NCBI GenBank assembly: GCA_947652115.1
Contig: OX393564.1
Location: 16,800,405-16,864,404, forward strand
Length of the DNA: 64,000 nt
Direction of reading: 5' to 3'
Source of the DNA: Blastomussa wellsi
Lineage: Eukaryota; Cnidaria; Anthozoa; Scleractinia; Plerogyridae
Part shown: positions 25,001 to 35,900 of the stretch, piece after piece
Layout of the letters: the number at the start of each line of letters is the position of its first letter
Numbering within the stretch: the first letter of the stretch is position 1
Program-made: the position numbers and the translations under genes
The notes under the pieces: generated by a model
Database searches by the model: none
Told to the model about the DNA's origin: nothing
Seen by the model: only the letters and a program-made list of their open reading frames with translations

Positions 25001-26208
25001 TCGTTTAGCGAGGTCGACCACAGGAGCAAGTGACTGCCAAAATTATGCGATCTATACCCAGGAACAGTGGGACCTGGAGAAGCCGCTACTTCTTGGAAGT
25101 TCTGGGAATGAACTGAACGGTAAGTTGACAAATATTATTTACGTTAATTTGGATCATAGACATCATAAGGCTATCGAATGTTTACTACGTCACGTGACTC
25201 ACGTGCGGAGGGCGCATCTTGAAAGTTTGTCCTCTGTAATCCGTTTTAATCTTCCGTATTATTACTTCCTTCCTATGTCTNNNNNNNNNNNNNNNNNNNN
25301 NNNNNNNNNNNNNNNNNNNNNNNNNNNNNNNNNNNNNNNNNNNNNNNNNNNNNNNNNNNNNNNNNNNNNNNNNNNNNNNNNNNNNNNNNNNNNNNNNNNN
25401 NNNNNNNNNNNNNNNNNNNNNNNNNNNNNNNNNNNNNNNNNNNNNNNNNNNNNNNNNNNNNNNNNNNNNNNNNNNNNNNNGTTAACGTTTCAACGAAAAA
25501 ATGAAACTAACAAATGCCCATGAAAAGTCAAAATATTTTTAAGTTATCAGGCTTTTCATCGAATTTCAATGAATTATAATCATTAAACTAGGCTCGGCGA
25601 TGCTTTTAGATCTGGTTAATATCTTTCAGTCTTTGCATTGGCAAGAACTAGGTTGAGGTGATTAATTTAATAAGGCTCGAAGACGACCATCTACAGCCAA
25701 CGCAGTTCTGTTATACCGTGTACCAGTTTGCAACGTTGGGAGTGAAATTGAACAACAGCTGTTTATTTGGCAGGATTAGCAAAACCTAAACATGGTAATC
25801 TGGTTCAACAAAAATCTACGGCAGGTGATGTTTTGGAAACAGCTTTGCTCCAAATTCCACCACGTCGAGTTAAAACTGCAAAACCCGACTTCGAGCACGC
25901 GTTCTCAAAACACGCAATGGCGTACACAAAAACAGTGGGGAACCATCAACAACAGATTTTAATGTCTTACCAAAAAAATCTGGATCGCCTGTATTCTCCA
26001 AATTCTTCACAAGAAGATCAGTTAAGGCGTCAAGTTCTTCTTCAGTGCTTTTCAGTCCACTTGCCGGCTGTGGCGGTGGTGGAGGAGGAGGATTCGCGCT
26101 CCCTCTTGTCAACCTCGTCGCTGTCATCCTGACAGGCTTCGGCGAAACAGGCGGAGGAATCTTTTTGCCTGTTGCTGGGTCTAATCGAACAGGAGTCCTA
26201 GAAGCCAT
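16084..26208 (-). CDS. Zyxin/LPP/TRIP6-family triple-LIM protein
   Basis: Zyxin-family proteins sit at focal adhesions and actin junctions and shuttle to the nucleus. Eight exons join in perfect phase: 26208-25971, 22002-21901, 19718-19651, 18754-18707, 18124-17994, 17733-17682, 17314-17246 and 16239-16084, giving 287 aa. The N-terminus (about 1-79) has PPPVSPKP, seven consecutive prolines and a leucine-rich EELDALTDLLVKNL stretch resembling the TRIP6/LPP segment before LIM1. LIM1 (from about 81) contains GEGTGCTAMDKLFH. LIM2 contains ERILRATGKCFHPDCFKC and IHCIEDYY. LIM3 contains SPRCASCN, DETVRIVSMNKDFHVKCY and CYPLDDHLLCQDCN. The zinc-binding Cys/His pattern is intact. It is much shorter than vertebrate members (roughly 480-610 aa) and lacks FPPPP motifs. 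ATG 26208 is preferred over an in-frame upstream codon at 26232. Confidence 0.93.
16772..17091. mobile_element. Non-autonomous TIR element (CAGGCCCGTA ends)
   Basis: About 320 bases bounded by CAGGCCCGTA and its reverse complement TACGGGCCTG, with long G runs inside each end. It lies in an intron of the zyxin-family gene. The ends resemble hAT-type non-autonomous elements; no convincing 8-bp duplication was found. Confidence 0.7.
18176..18257. repeat. Foldback inverted repeat, about 30-base arms
   Basis: CTGGGTTGACATCACAAACT at the left pairs with AGTTTGTGACGTCAGCCCAG at the right around a short loop. It lies just upstream (in gene direction) of the 18124-17994 exon of the zyxin-family gene. 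Probable MITE remnant. Confidence 0.8.
19300..19460. repeat. GC-rich GCGATCGC-type low-complexity repeat
   Basis: A run of related words (GCCGCGATCGC, GCGACGCAATCG, ATCGCGGCGCGATCGC) on both strands makes this a self-complementary GC island within an AT-rich intron. It resembles the GTCGC-rich palindromic element at 48690-49020. Confidence 0.6.
19735..21378. repeat. Four tandem copies of a 410-bp unit
   Basis: The landmark CGGAATCAGC occurs at 19741, 20151, 20561 and 20971, exactly 410 bases apart, and the copies look identical throughout. It sits in the intron between the exons at 21901-22002 and 19651-19718. The very high identity means a recent expansion or an assembly effect. Confidence 0.95.
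19820..19996. mobile_element. Small MITE carried in each 410-bp repeat
   Basis: A 177-base element has ends CAGGGCTGCCACTAA and TTAGTGACAGCCCTG, which are inverted repeats with one mismatch. It is present in all four tandem copies (also 20230-20406, 20640-20816 and 21050-21226). It contains a GGCCGGCGGCCGG GC-rich core. hAT-like ends are inferred; no clear target duplication was found. Confidence 0.75.
22811..23415. mobile_element. Non-autonomous TIR element (CAGGGTTTTCA ends)
   Basis: About 605 bases bounded by CAGGGTTTTCA and GTTGAAAACCCTG. The inside contains GGACGTTTCGTCCGG-type palindromes and short meaningless frames. It lies in the first intron of the zyxin-family gene. Confidence 0.65.
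23812..24413. mobile_element. TIR element, copy 1 (TACAGGAATGGCTC ends)
   Basis: The left end GCGCTTAAATACAGGAATGG is mirrored by CCGAGCCATTCCTG at the right. The interior includes a short minisatellite of GGTTAGCCTACTA-type units. A second, shorter copy is at 42941-43383. Neither encodes a protein. Confidence 0.75.
24804..26132 (+). CDS. Unrecognised two-exon protein nested in and antisense to the zyxin-family gene
   Basis: Exon 1 (24804-25119) ends at a strong GTAAGT donor in phase 1. Exon 2 (25774-26132) begins after TTTATTTGGCAG and continues the frame to a stop, giving 224 aa. The alternative start at 24813 has the better context (AACATGG). Exon 1 is basic and helical-looking (VLERFRSRISFRDDLQSFKN); exon 2 has FEHAFSKHAMAYTKTVGNHQ and QQQILMSYQKNLDRLY. 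No membrane segment, signal peptide or known motif is visible, and I do not recognise the family. The last 162 bases lie opposite coding exon 1 of the zyxin-family gene, so the C-terminus (low-complexity, Ser/Glu-rich) may be wrong. The intron contains the 200-base gap, which could hide another exon. Confidence 0.55.
25281..25480. other. Assembly gap (200 N)
   Basis: Exactly 200 undetermined bases, probably a placeholder or estimated gap. It lies in the first intron of the zyxin-family gene and between the two exons of the nested gene. Confidence 0.99.
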
Positions 26209-28578
26209 TGTTATCTGCCAACACAAGATCACTCAAGCGCTACGACGTATTGTGCACTCCACAAACTGAACAGCACCTCCACTGCTAGCTCGTTTGCCTT
26301 GTTTGGAGGGGGAATGTAAATGAGCTGGAATGACAGGAATTCGGAAGTGAATAGGGTGGGGTGGGGTGGAAGTGGGTCACAGGGGCACCGTTCGGGAGGG
26401 GCGCCGGTTTGATCGGCCAGTAGCTGTAGCCGAATTATCGTGGTATTTCCGAACCTGTGATCAGGCATTCTTATTTTTCGCGGCGGGAGAAAAAAAATAT
26501 ATAAAGAACGCCTGATCGCAGGTTAGGTATTTCCGCAATACATACACAATGACAGAAATTCACTAAAATTCTGGCGACAAGAATGGCTTCTAAAACAATG
26601 AAGACGAAGGCGGTTTACTCTGGAAGCAGTCCCTAGTTGAAGTTAGCCACTAAATTGTTTCAAATAAACACCTGGATGCAAAGCTACACTGTAAACCTTT
26701 GTTTTCTTCGCATGGATTTGTCTCCTCGGTGATCTGATGACAACATTATATTTAAAGTTATGAGATGAATGCTTGCTTTACAGGATACGGAATCAGTTAA
26801 TCCAGCTGGTAACATATTCTTCCAGAGTTTGCAAAAATAACTGACATGTTTCACTTAGCTGTTGGTAGCTTTCCTGCAGGGTCTGTGTTTAATAACCGTT
26901 TATGACAACATGAACCTTGCCAATTTCCTCGTCCAGGTCATCAGTGGGGCTACTGATCTTGAACGATCTAGTCCTGAGATTGCGGAATTCTTCGAGCCCG
27001 GGCCGACTAAGGGCTGAACTGGGATTTAAACCCGGGGTTGACTCTCGCACAGTCACTTGTGTAAGGAAGTCAAACACGGGCTCGCTTACCCTCGTTTAAC
27101 GATCCGAACGGCGAAAGACTCATCCAGAAACGCCCAGGAAATCTCGCTTATGTCATGTGGTATTGTAGCAGACTCGTACCCATTATGCCCTGCGCTACTC
27201 CTCCGAGTGAAATGGACTTTGATGGAATTGACAGATACAAAGACAAGATACTAAAACACGCCAATCTTGTCTAAATTTATTTTTTATTCAATTTATTAAC
27301 AAAAATAATTCATAAAAATTGTATACACTTAAAGCCTTAAAAACAATACCAAAATTTTACAACTGCTAACACTTTCGGTTGATAAAAATAACTTTACAAT
27401 TAGGCTAACTAGATATTCCTGGATACTAGGTTTTGCGAACTATAAATAGGTTTTGGCTTAAATAAATGATAAACAATCAACTTCACCAAAAAGACAGATA
27501 TTTTCATTGGAAGAAATGCATAATTTTAATGACACTTGTTGTAGCCGACAACCCGATTTCCTGCGCTATCAAGTCAATGGCGTAAAATCGCAGCATTTTT
27601 GGCGGAAGATATATCATCCTGTCATTTCGGCAAGCTTCGGCGGCACACGTATCCATTTCGTAAACGATCGATGCCATTTAAGCGACTCTTGGACATTTTT
27701 TCTGATAACAGAAAAAGGAAAACTGCATGTCACCATCGAGAATCGAAACTGGCATGCTAACATCCCTCTCTCATCACCAAAATACCACCGCCATTAAAGG
27801 GAAACTGTCACGAGTATAACTTCAACATTTCAACAGCACAAAAACGTGTCGACACCATTGGAAACCTACGAACAGTAGTCAAGTTTTGTTAAAATTACTA
27901 TGTCAGTGCATGGAAGCTAAATATGGACTGATATTATCAGGAGCTTTAGATCTCAGCTTGAAAAAGTCAGCCTGAAGTTTTCAGGTTCTGTCTTTGTGAT
28001 TTGGAAAAATTGATATAAACTGTTTACAGCTACCCTGATAGCCGTCTCTATGTTCTAGGAGCATTTTCATGTATGGTGAAAGAACTTCAGTTGTAATTCT
28101 GTGGCCATTTTACTAAAAAAGCCGAAAAATGTTTTTCAACGTTTCTAATTGGTCAAAAATTCATGCAACGTCTTTAACCAATCAGAACAAACCTGCATTT
28201 TTGCTGACACACGTTTTCCCGCGCTTTGGTGCCGGTTACACAGGATGATTCAGCTTTGCGTTCTGATTGGAACATTACGAAACTTGGGCAGAGTTCTTAC
28301 AAAAAATGTTGTTGAAAACCCTTTACAAACAAGCTGTTACCATATTTAACCATTTTCACGTGCACTGCAAGATCAAATGTGACTTCCATATCACTACAAA
28401 TTGTGAAGGCGTGAATTTGGCAATATTTGAGAAAAAGGGGCATTATCATTGCAAGGGTCTAAACGATTTGGAAATACTGTACACCGAATTTGGGATCAAT
28501 GTGCAGTAATGTTTGAATATTTACGCAATGCTTCTGAAAGTAGGCATGTAGGGTCCATAAAGCAAAGTAAAAGCGGGC
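26209..28578. other. Intergenic region between zyxin-family start and Ubl-ARM gene end
   Basis: The region contains the zyxin-family promoter side (right of 26208), a foldback repeat at 26451-26526, and otherwise AT-rich sequence. A 57-codon minus-strand frame at 27510-27683 (MASIVYEMDTCAAEACRNDR...) has protein-like composition but no recognisable family or splice support. No other gene was seen. Confidence 0.6.
26451..26526. repeat. Foldback repeat (CCTG[C/T]GATCAGGC arms)
   Basis: ACCTGTGATCAGGCATTCTT pairs with AAAGAACGCCTGATCGCAGG. The arm sequence recurs at 30170-30200. Likely a small MITE. Confidence 0.7.
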
Positions 28579-29012
28579 TTAAAGAGCTTTCTTTTTTGGC
28601 AAGTCCGTTGTTAACGCATCGCCACTCGTGTTGGACTTGCCGCTTGAGCCAGATGTTTGTTTTCCCACAGGTTTAACATTGTGAAGTATCATGAGGCCTT
28701 GATCTGCCATCCGCCATGCATCTCTGTCTGTTGATTCATTCCTGATGTGGATCAACACTTCGTCCAGGCCAAGCTCATCAATTTCATCCCTTGTGGAAAC
28801 AGAAAATAACAGTTATTACTATCCAACTGTGCTTCGTAGAGTACAAATAACACCCAAAACGAGTACAATTATCAAGCGGTATTTGTACTCCAGAGAACCG
28901 GTTAGAAATTCACCCGCACGGACACAACAATTTGCCGTGTTGGGAAATAAATCTCCTATTAGACGTTTTGTTGTGTGGTATCGCTTTTAACTCTTGATTG
29001 TATTTTGATACT

Positions 29013-29045
<33 letters not shown>

Positions 29046-32000
29046 CAACAAAGCGTCTAATAAAATTTATTAAAAAACTAGCTATGGTATATTGCATTTC
29101 CTGAGTTCTGATTGGTTTAGAGGCAATGGTACGTATTTGAGCTCATATACTATTGACCTACAAATATGGTAAGGGTACGCGTAAAAGAATGCATTTTTCG
29201 CAATGTTTCTACTATATTTTTTGGGCGTTTTTTAATAAAACAATTATTCCACTCGCGCTTGTTAGATATGAGATGGTTTAGCCAACTCGGCACTACGCGC
29301 CTCGTTGGCTGTCTACCATCTCATATCCAACGCGCGCTCGTGGAATAATTGTTAAATATACATTGACAGATTTCCTTGTATATAAAAACTCCATAAATTT
29401 TAGGGTGTGGCTCGAGTTTAAATCCTGGACTTGCCGTCACCTGTGGGTTGAATTTGTTGTTGGTTCTCGTCCTTGCTCCGACGGTTTTTCTCCGGGTCCT
29501 CCAGTTTCTCCTTCCACAATCCCAACATTCCTCAACAAAAAATTCAGGACTTCCACCGGATTCGAACCTGTGACCTCCGCGATACCAGTGCGATGCTCTA
29601 GCCAACTGAGCTAGGACGTCACATAGTGGTAGCAAGATCAATCTATCCGGGGCAACAAATGCCAGTTTTGGCAAATCGCCGGTGAAGCGTTCTAAGAGTT
29701 TCCAAATTATTTCAGCCAATCAAAAACTAGCGTGAGCGCTCGCGAGTACACCGAAAGTAGCGCGCGAGCAATACGTCATTCAGGCACGAACACCAGTTCC
29801 GTCACGGGAGGCGGGATTTTGTCATCAACAGTTTGGGGGTAAAATGATGTGAGGAATATGAAATGATTCACATACTTTACATCGCGTCAGTGTCCTCTTT
29901 TGCAAAATGCATTCACGACCGCCTAGTTCGCACTTACTTGTTCTCATGTGACTCGATCATAGCCAAAACGATCTTTGCCACTACATTCTGTAAGAGCGGA
30001 TCAAAACTGTACGCTAACTCCATCAAACAGAACTTCAAATCAGGAGCTTCAACCAGCTTTTGACAAGCCTAAAAACAAAAAGTACAGTCAGAATTTGTTA
30101 TACGGATATCAGGGACTGACGACGTGTCTGTATTATGCGGGAGGCGCGTTGGTGCAACTAACCATGGTTCAACCTGCGATCAGGCGTTCTTTGTGTTCTT
30201 ACTCTCACAGTGCCTCTCTCCGCCCAGCTGTATATTGGCTACCGGCGAATTTAATGCAGGGGATGGGAGAGTAGAAAACCAGTAAAAACCCGCGTGTAAG
30301 AACCTACATTTTTTCCAGCTCTTGAATCTCTATACGGTGGCCAATTCACATTATCAACCCAGTTGATACAACCAAATTATATTATTCTATTTTGGGTTTG
30401 TTATTGACAATTTAGGCCGAGTAGGTTCTTAATTAGGTTCTTAATTTATATGGGGAAGACAAAGTTGTTGATTACCAGAAAAATAATAAAATTGGTGTTT
30501 GCTCCTTCACTATACAGCATTTATTCATAACTGAATTGCCCTAAGTCTAACAAAACTGACTAAACAATGCGTATGTAGTACAGTATTACCGGTAAAAGCA
30601 TCTTTTCAACAAGAGCTGTATATGAAAATGTACCAGAACCCTCATATAACAACCTGTTTAGATTTGCTTGGCTAAAAAGGTTCTTATATTATGGGGTATT
30701 AAAATGGCAAATTTCTGCCAGCAGGTTCTTAAACCAATAGGTTCTTACATGCGGGTTTTTACTGTAGTCTCACTGTAGCCGCTTCATGCTAAGGAAACAA
30801 ATTCCGGCCTGATGGACCTCTAGATTTGTTCGTATGCAGATTTAGCTTCTTGCCGTTTTAGTGGGCTAAATTATAACAAAGATCCATGAGCAAGGACCAA
30901 ACAGGAGAGTTTGGCATCACCTAACATATACAGTTTCGGATAACAAGGACCGGGAGGGGGGGGGGGGGGGGAGGAACACTTCTTACCTTACATTGTATCA
31001 TCAAAAAGTGGGGACGGGGCGCGTCGCTTGATTTCTGAGTGATATCTCCTGCACTGTTACTCCATTCCCTGGGGGAATTTGATGCTTATCGTTCGCTCCG
31101 TTAGTTCACTAGCCTCTTGCCCATGAACAACAAGAGCGCGTGGTTAATTCCTTGTCGTTGCACTTACCATCTCATTTTCAGCATAATACAAAATGATCTT
31201 TCCTGCCAGCAGGAATAACTGTTCATCGTCCGTGATATTGGGAAGGGACAACAGCAACTCCAGAAGTGAATCCTGTGAAGGAAAAAACGCCAACAATACA
31301 AAGTAAGATCAACAAAAACAATGTCTTCTCGCATTTTATAGGAGTTATAATTCACTATTCGCCTTCAGTTCGCAGAACATACAAAAGCCCGTTTCGCCGT
31401 GGTCAAATATCACAAGCAGTTTTCTTTTTATTTCCAGTTCGGGTGATTTCGTTCACGATGAGTGTGACCACACGAGCAAGGGTATATAAAACAGTTGCTG
31501 TGTGTAAATATATTTTCAGTACCTTCCAATAAACGAGTTTGTTTACTTTTTAAATGCTCCGCACCCGACTTTGAATAGTAAATAAACAGTGAAAACTAAA
31601 ACGTTGTCTTTGAGGTACTTTTCTATTTTTCGGCACGTTTGACCGTATGCATTCAGTAAATTCACTACTGCTACTTTGCAAAATATAATATTTTATATTC
31701 AGTGTAACTTAGTGCTTAAACATGAGCTTACATGTGTTATGATGACATCGGAGTTCTCAATGGCCAATAGCTCCAGCGTTTGGAGAGCCAACCGCTGAGT
31801 TTCTGCATCTCGGAGTTTGCACAGATGTACAAGTGATGTGGCTGAAAACAACAACAAAAACAAACAAGCAAATAAACAAACAAAATAAGTCACGCCATGT
31901 ATTAATAATGTCCAAATGTTAGCACTGTGGAGGATTAAAATTTATTTTGTGTAGATTAATAATATTACAAACAATAAACAGTTTAGAACTGGTGTGGAGG

Positions 32001-32874
32001 AAAGTATTTTGTATTTTACTGATCCTAAACTGCTGGGAAACGACAAAAAAGGAGAAACCAACGAATCTTGGAATGTCATTGTTCTGTTTGCCATATCATT
32101 CAAGGCTTTTCAACTGAGGAGGTTGGTTAGAGGTTAGAGGTGTTCGGATTTTTAAGCTGAATATTTGAGTAGAAGAAACGTTTAGTTTATCTCTTATAAA
32201 GGTTCAAGCTGGCATTTCACTAAAGAAGATCCTGAGCAGGTTATAGTCCTTCCGAACAGATATTCAATCGAAATGTTCTGTTGGATACTCCTAAAAAAAC
32301 GTAAAGCGCTCAAAAAGCACTGCAGGATGTGTCTCATATATGAACCATGTAGGATGGCCTGAGCTAACCAGGAGTTCTCGTAGAAGAGTTGGTTAGAGCG
32401 CCCAACAGGTAATCTGGGAGGTCATGGGCTCTTTGTCTCACGCTCGATTCATAACTGATCATTTCATCTTTACGTTAGAGTAGTTAGTCACACTTCGTTT
32501 TAACAGAAAAATCTATTATTCATGGAAGGACCTCATACCTGGGGCACTTTGCTCTGAAAGCATGACTCTTATTTCTGCAGTAAATGCAAGTTCAAGGAAG
32601 ATTGCAGCAACAATGCGAGAAGCTGGAATTTGGACTGAAACAGCAAAGCAGAAACATGGCATTACCCTACAAATCTGCAAATGTTAAATGATTTAAGCAA
32701 AATGCGTCTAATATAAAGAGAGTAAAGGAACAATAATAATTATTACATACGTTTATAGATATATTAATATCCTTTATTTACTTTAGGGAGTTAACCGCCG
32801 CCTGGTTAGCTCAGTTGGTAGAGCGCTGGACTGTTGTGGACTGTTGTGCGGAAGGTCTCGGGTTTGAGCCCCAC

Positions 32875-32914
<40 letters not shown>

Positions 32915-35900
32915 TGTGCTGCCTTTGCAATGACATCTGCAAATGATATACTAGCCTTCTCGGATAAGGACCAAAAACTGTAGGTCCCGTCGCCTGCATA
33001 TTCAGTGTTACGGCAAGCAGGGAACGTTAAAGAACCCACGCTCTTCTCGCAAAGAGTAGGGAACGAGGTTCCCGGTGTTGCGGTCTGGCCTTGTTTCACG
33101 GATTTGTGTTTGACATGGGGATAACCTCACTGCGCCTTTCTCCCTTGGACGGACTTGTCCAAGAAAAATTGACATGAGTATGAGTGGATTCAGCATTCTG
33201 GTTTTGAGCCCTGGCCGTGGCACCGCGTTGTGTTCTTGGGAAAGACACACTCACATAGTGCCCCTTGCCATGGATACCTCCTCTCTGCTGCTGGCTTTTG
33301 GTCCCCACTATCCTTTAAGGCACCAGCTCCTAAGCTCATCATTAGCGATGAGTTGAACACACAAGTGTATAAATGGGTACTGGTGAAAAAAGTGGGGAGG
33401 GGGAATCCTGCGTTAGACTAGCATCCCATCCAGGGGGAGTAGAAATACTCCTAGCCAATAAGCTCCATCTGATGGGCCAGCAGGTTCGCATGTAGACGAT
33501 CTATAAAGTTAGCCCTCTTGTGCAACCTATTCCTGCACCGCAGATGAACTCAACCAGAGGCCGAGTTCTTCTGGCATAAACATATATCTTACTTCGTTCA
33601 GCAACGTAACACAAATCATCCAGACTATAAATGAAAGGAAAAATAATAATTAAGTTGTAAATTATCAGTTTGCTAACATGAAGTGAAAGTCTACATCCTA
33701 ACCACTACCTGAGCCCTCTCACAGATGACACATCCTGAAACATCAAGGCTAAATTTTTGAGATTGTCAATTAAAATTCTTAACTTCTAAGCCTTCCTCAT
33801 TTGAAGCCATCTTCTTTTGTCTGTAATAATGATAGTGATAACAAATCCTGCCAACTTGAAAACGTCGGGCCGACATTTTCAAGTTTTCCGTATGAAATCA
33901 GTACTAACATATTTTGTCTCGTCCTTCTGTTCTGAATTCACTTGATGTTATAAAATTCGTGATTTAGAAACAATTTGAGTATTGATGAAGTGTTGAAAGT
34001 TTAAATTCAGCCAATTCTGACAAAAATCGTGATAAACTCCTACCCTTTAATTCAAAGGTTGTTTAATTTGAAGATAGTTTTATACATTACAAATGATTAC
34101 TTCATTCATGGAGTGCTGACAAATTAAAGGTCTAAAAAATGAATAAAGTCCAGTGGATACATTGTTTGTCCTTACCCATTTTCACCGATGACCACCTGCC
34201 TATTGGCTTCGCTGTCAGACACTATGTAGGAGAGAGCTGTCACAGCTTCATTGACGACACGATTCTCTTTGGAATGCAACAAAGCACACATGGTGCGTAC
34301 TCCACCCAGTTCAACAAATTGATCCTAACAACCAAAACATAGTAAGCCTTGTAAGTTACAGGTAATGGTGTAGAATATAAAATAATCTGTGAATGCGGGA
34401 GGCGTGTGGTGGGAGAAAGTGGGTGGAATGGCAGCGTAATGGTTAGTGTACTGAACGTAGGATCGAGTCGTGGTTTGAGCCCTAGCTGGGGCACTTTGTT
34501 ACGTCATTGGGAAAGACACTTTACTCTCCCCTCCCATGTGTAAAAATAAGTACCAGCAAATATAGTGCTGGGTATAACCCCAAGATAACCTAGCATCCCA
34601 TCCAGGGGAGAGTGAGTATACCCCTATTAACTTCACGCAAAGGAAACCACAATATGACATTCGGCTCGTATGCAGACTTGACTTTACTTGTGAATGCAGA
34701 CAGATATCTGGCTATTCTATAAACATTCACAATGTGCACAATGACAGAAATCATTCTTACAGATTTGTTAATTGAACCAGAATTCACTTCAAAAGTGACA
34801 AATGGTTTCAGGTTTGGAAAACTTCTAGCGGTGAGTAGACTAATTCCACACATTCTAGTGAAACAAAGTTTTGGTGACATAATCACATTGTATCATTTGC
34901 TCGTTTTCAATTCTTTTCTGTTATTCATTTAGCATGGATGCGACCTGCAGAAAAGTGACAAGCTTCAAACCTGAATAACAGGAACCGTCAACAGTTCTGA
35001 TATGGCTTCAATTGCATATTCCTGAGTGGCCTAGGGAGCAAAAATAATTCCTTAATTAATCTCTCTGCAGTAAGAAAGACTTGAGCTAACAAAGTGGATG
35101 CAAAAGTTTAAACCGAAAGAGACTTAAATTTGTAGAATCCAAGACTTAAAGCACATAAACTACATGTATGAACAGAATTTTAACTCAAGTACAGAAAATT
35201 ATTTCCTTGTGTAGGATGTAAAGAGGATATGTAATATTCTGTTTATTATAAAGATACTAATGAAATTGTCCAGATAAAAGAAAACTTGCTCATTTTTAAA
35301 ATAGCAGAAAAGTGGCCACCTGAAGAACAAAATTTTTCTGGCATGTTAAGAAACTAGATATGAGAAGTTATGAAAAAGAAATCAAGACTGTTATTTTCTG
35401 TTGAAGAAAAGTAAATAATAATCGAGTCTCAAAAATCTGTAATAAATGAAATACTCAGTACCACTGGCTGATCGCCTGAATACGAAGCTCTCTTATCATG
35501 CTAGTAAACAGACTCCAACATCTTCACTTGTGAAAGATCAAAATAGTGCCTTCATTGTGGACAGTAAAGATACAAATCTTTAGTTAAAGGAAAAGTCTCA
35601 ACTGGCATTTCTTCAGTATCTATATAATAAATTAAACTAAATATTATTTGCTTTGTAGAGTGAGAGGGGTAGGGGATAAAAATAATGACTTGTTTTGCAT
35701 TTTCCCACTATGTCTTTCTTTCAGTACCCTCCCCTCCCATGGGGTGAACAAAGGATCCAGTAAGGTCTTACCTGATCTTGTGACAGACATAAATTCATCA
35801 AAGCTGGCACCCTGAAAAAAATAGATAACTTTTAAGTTAGCTACTTGGAGCCTAGTGCCTATTATCAGTTGAAAAGTCTAGAGATGTCCTTGAACAAAAA

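Noticed and set aside
27507..27797. 96-codon plus-strand frame and a 57-codon minus-strand frame
   Set aside because: Both look mildly protein-like, but neither has a recognisable motif, a clear start context or phase-matched neighbouring exons.
29548..29620. Possible functional tRNA gene on the minus strand
   Set aside because: It is followed by a recognisable SINE body and its terminal arms are not complementary.
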